Below are positions 63,283 through 64,000 of a stretch of 64,000 nucleotides of DNA, one piece after another. The notes below the pieces were generated by a model, which worked only from the letters and a program-made list of their open reading frames with translations, was not told where the DNA came from and searched no databases. Each line of letters begins with the position of its first letter. The stretch's first letter is position 1. Both the position numbers and the translations under genes were made by a program. The DNA is taken from NCBI RefSeq assembly GCF_010389155.1, contig NC_057767.1:24315723-24379722 (forward strand). Reading direction: 5' to 3'. The stretch comes from Erigeron canadensis (taxonomy: Eukaryota; Streptophyta; Magnoliopsida; Asterales; Asteraceae).

Positions 63283-64000
63283 GTAAGTATTTTAATATGT
63301 GTCTTGCGATTTACATATTTCTTCTGTGAGATTTGAATATGTATTTTCATATTTGAATATTTATATCTCTGAGGTTTGAATATAGGTATCTGAATATAGG
63401 TATTCTAGGGATTTGAATATTGCTATCTCTTAGATTTGAATATAGGTTTTGGTATTTGAATATTGGTAGTATTTGTTGAATTTGAATATTGGTAAATCTG
63501 ATATTTGATTATTGATAATTGTGTAATTTGAATATTGGTATCTCTAAGATTTGAATATAGGTGTTTAAGGCATTTGAATATAGGTTATCCTATAATTTGT
63601 GATTGGATTTGAATAAGCTTTTAGATTTTTTTTTGTTATTGATTATAGACTATGGAATTACCTTGCCTCTGTGGAATTATCTCATTACGCATTTAAGAAT
63701 TGCCTGCCGATTTGTAGACATAGGTTGGTTTAACAAATTATAAAATGTCTAATCCTCTAGGTATAGAAAATACCAATATATTTAAGGGATTTACTGCAAA
63801 ATAATGCTCACTTCAAATGTATCTGTTTATGTTTTAACATATGTATATCCCCTTTGATGATGAACACCTTAATTTTACTTATTTGGTGGTGGTAGGGATT
63901 TGAATATATGTTTTGTTATTTGAATATTGGTATTTGTGGAATTTGAACATTGATATATCTAAGATTTGAATATATGTATTTGAATATAGGTATTTATGAT
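63283..64000 (+). repeat. Degenerate TTTGAATAT-type repeat in a terminal intron
   Basis: Words such as GATTTGAATATAGGTAT and TTTGAATATTGGTA recur more than fifteen times up to the window end. The stretch follows a GTAAGT donor and no exon is seen. Confidence 0.75.

Larger units (their letters stand above)
56915..64000 (+). mobile_element. Probable Ulp1-gene-carrying element, left part
   Basis: From 56915 the sequence reads GGAAGGGGTTAATGTGAGAA, with GTGAGAAC-type words three times within 50 bp. A degenerate gene of the mobile-element Ulp1 type then follows. The same iterated word marks the ends of the foldback MITE at 8163-8558. The right end lies outside the window, so class (Mutator-like versus Helitron) and size are unknown. 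Confidence 0.45.

Noticed and set aside
1..64000. CRISPR arrays, bacterial operons or prophage-like systems
   Set aside because: The window is clearly plant nuclear DNA: spliced genes, plant-specific families and plant transposons; no regular repeat-spacer array is present.

Overview
The window is plant nuclear DNA from an AT-rich, repeat-rich eudicot. The repeats and the long, intron-rich genes suggest Asteraceae, but that family assignment is inference only. Three host genes can be read exon by exon with consistent splice phases: an RDM1-like RNA-directed DNA methylation gene (+, 1577-3896), a complete UPL1-type giant HECT ubiquitin ligase of about 3,588 residues in 16 coding exons (+, 14391-30363), and a rhamnogalacturonate lyase gene (-, 40196-33978) of 15 coding exons with one apparent single-base frameshift. 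UPL1 and the lyase gene converge on a gene-free stretch that holds a 411-bp tandem duplication.

Most of the rest is transposable-element DNA, and many element boundaries can be fixed by target-site duplications (TSDs). A hAT-like element (4675-8974, TSD CTTACAAA) holds a 2.9-kb solo LTR, a foldback MITE and a small Helitron. Next come a 116-bp tandem duplication, a mitochondrial rrn18 fragment (NUMT), several SINEs and a 1-kb non-autonomous Helitron (12148-13144). A 7.6-kb Mutator-like element (40758-48405) carries two convergent degenerate genes: a FAR1/MULE-type transposase (-) and a relative of the plant Transposase_24 (Ptta/En/Spm) family (+). From 48.4 to 55.4 kb there is a belt of MITEs, a second SINE and a three-layer nest: a Helitron split by a 9-bp-TSD Mutator-like foldback, itself split by a 2,079-bp solo LTR.

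The last 7 kb (56.9-64.0 kb) starts with iterated GTGAGAAC motifs and contains a multi-exon, degenerate gene. It resembles the N-terminal part of the Ulp1-protease-like proteins carried by plant mobile elements. It runs off the window and has an unidentified antisense ORF in its large second intron.

The three host genes do not form a pathway: they act in chromatin silencing, protein ubiquitination and pectin breakdown. The notable content is the precisely resolvable nesting of elements, the MuDR-like gene pair with an unusual partner gene, the probable lesion in the pectin lyase gene, and the UPL1 catalytic-cysteine codon that is split by an intron.
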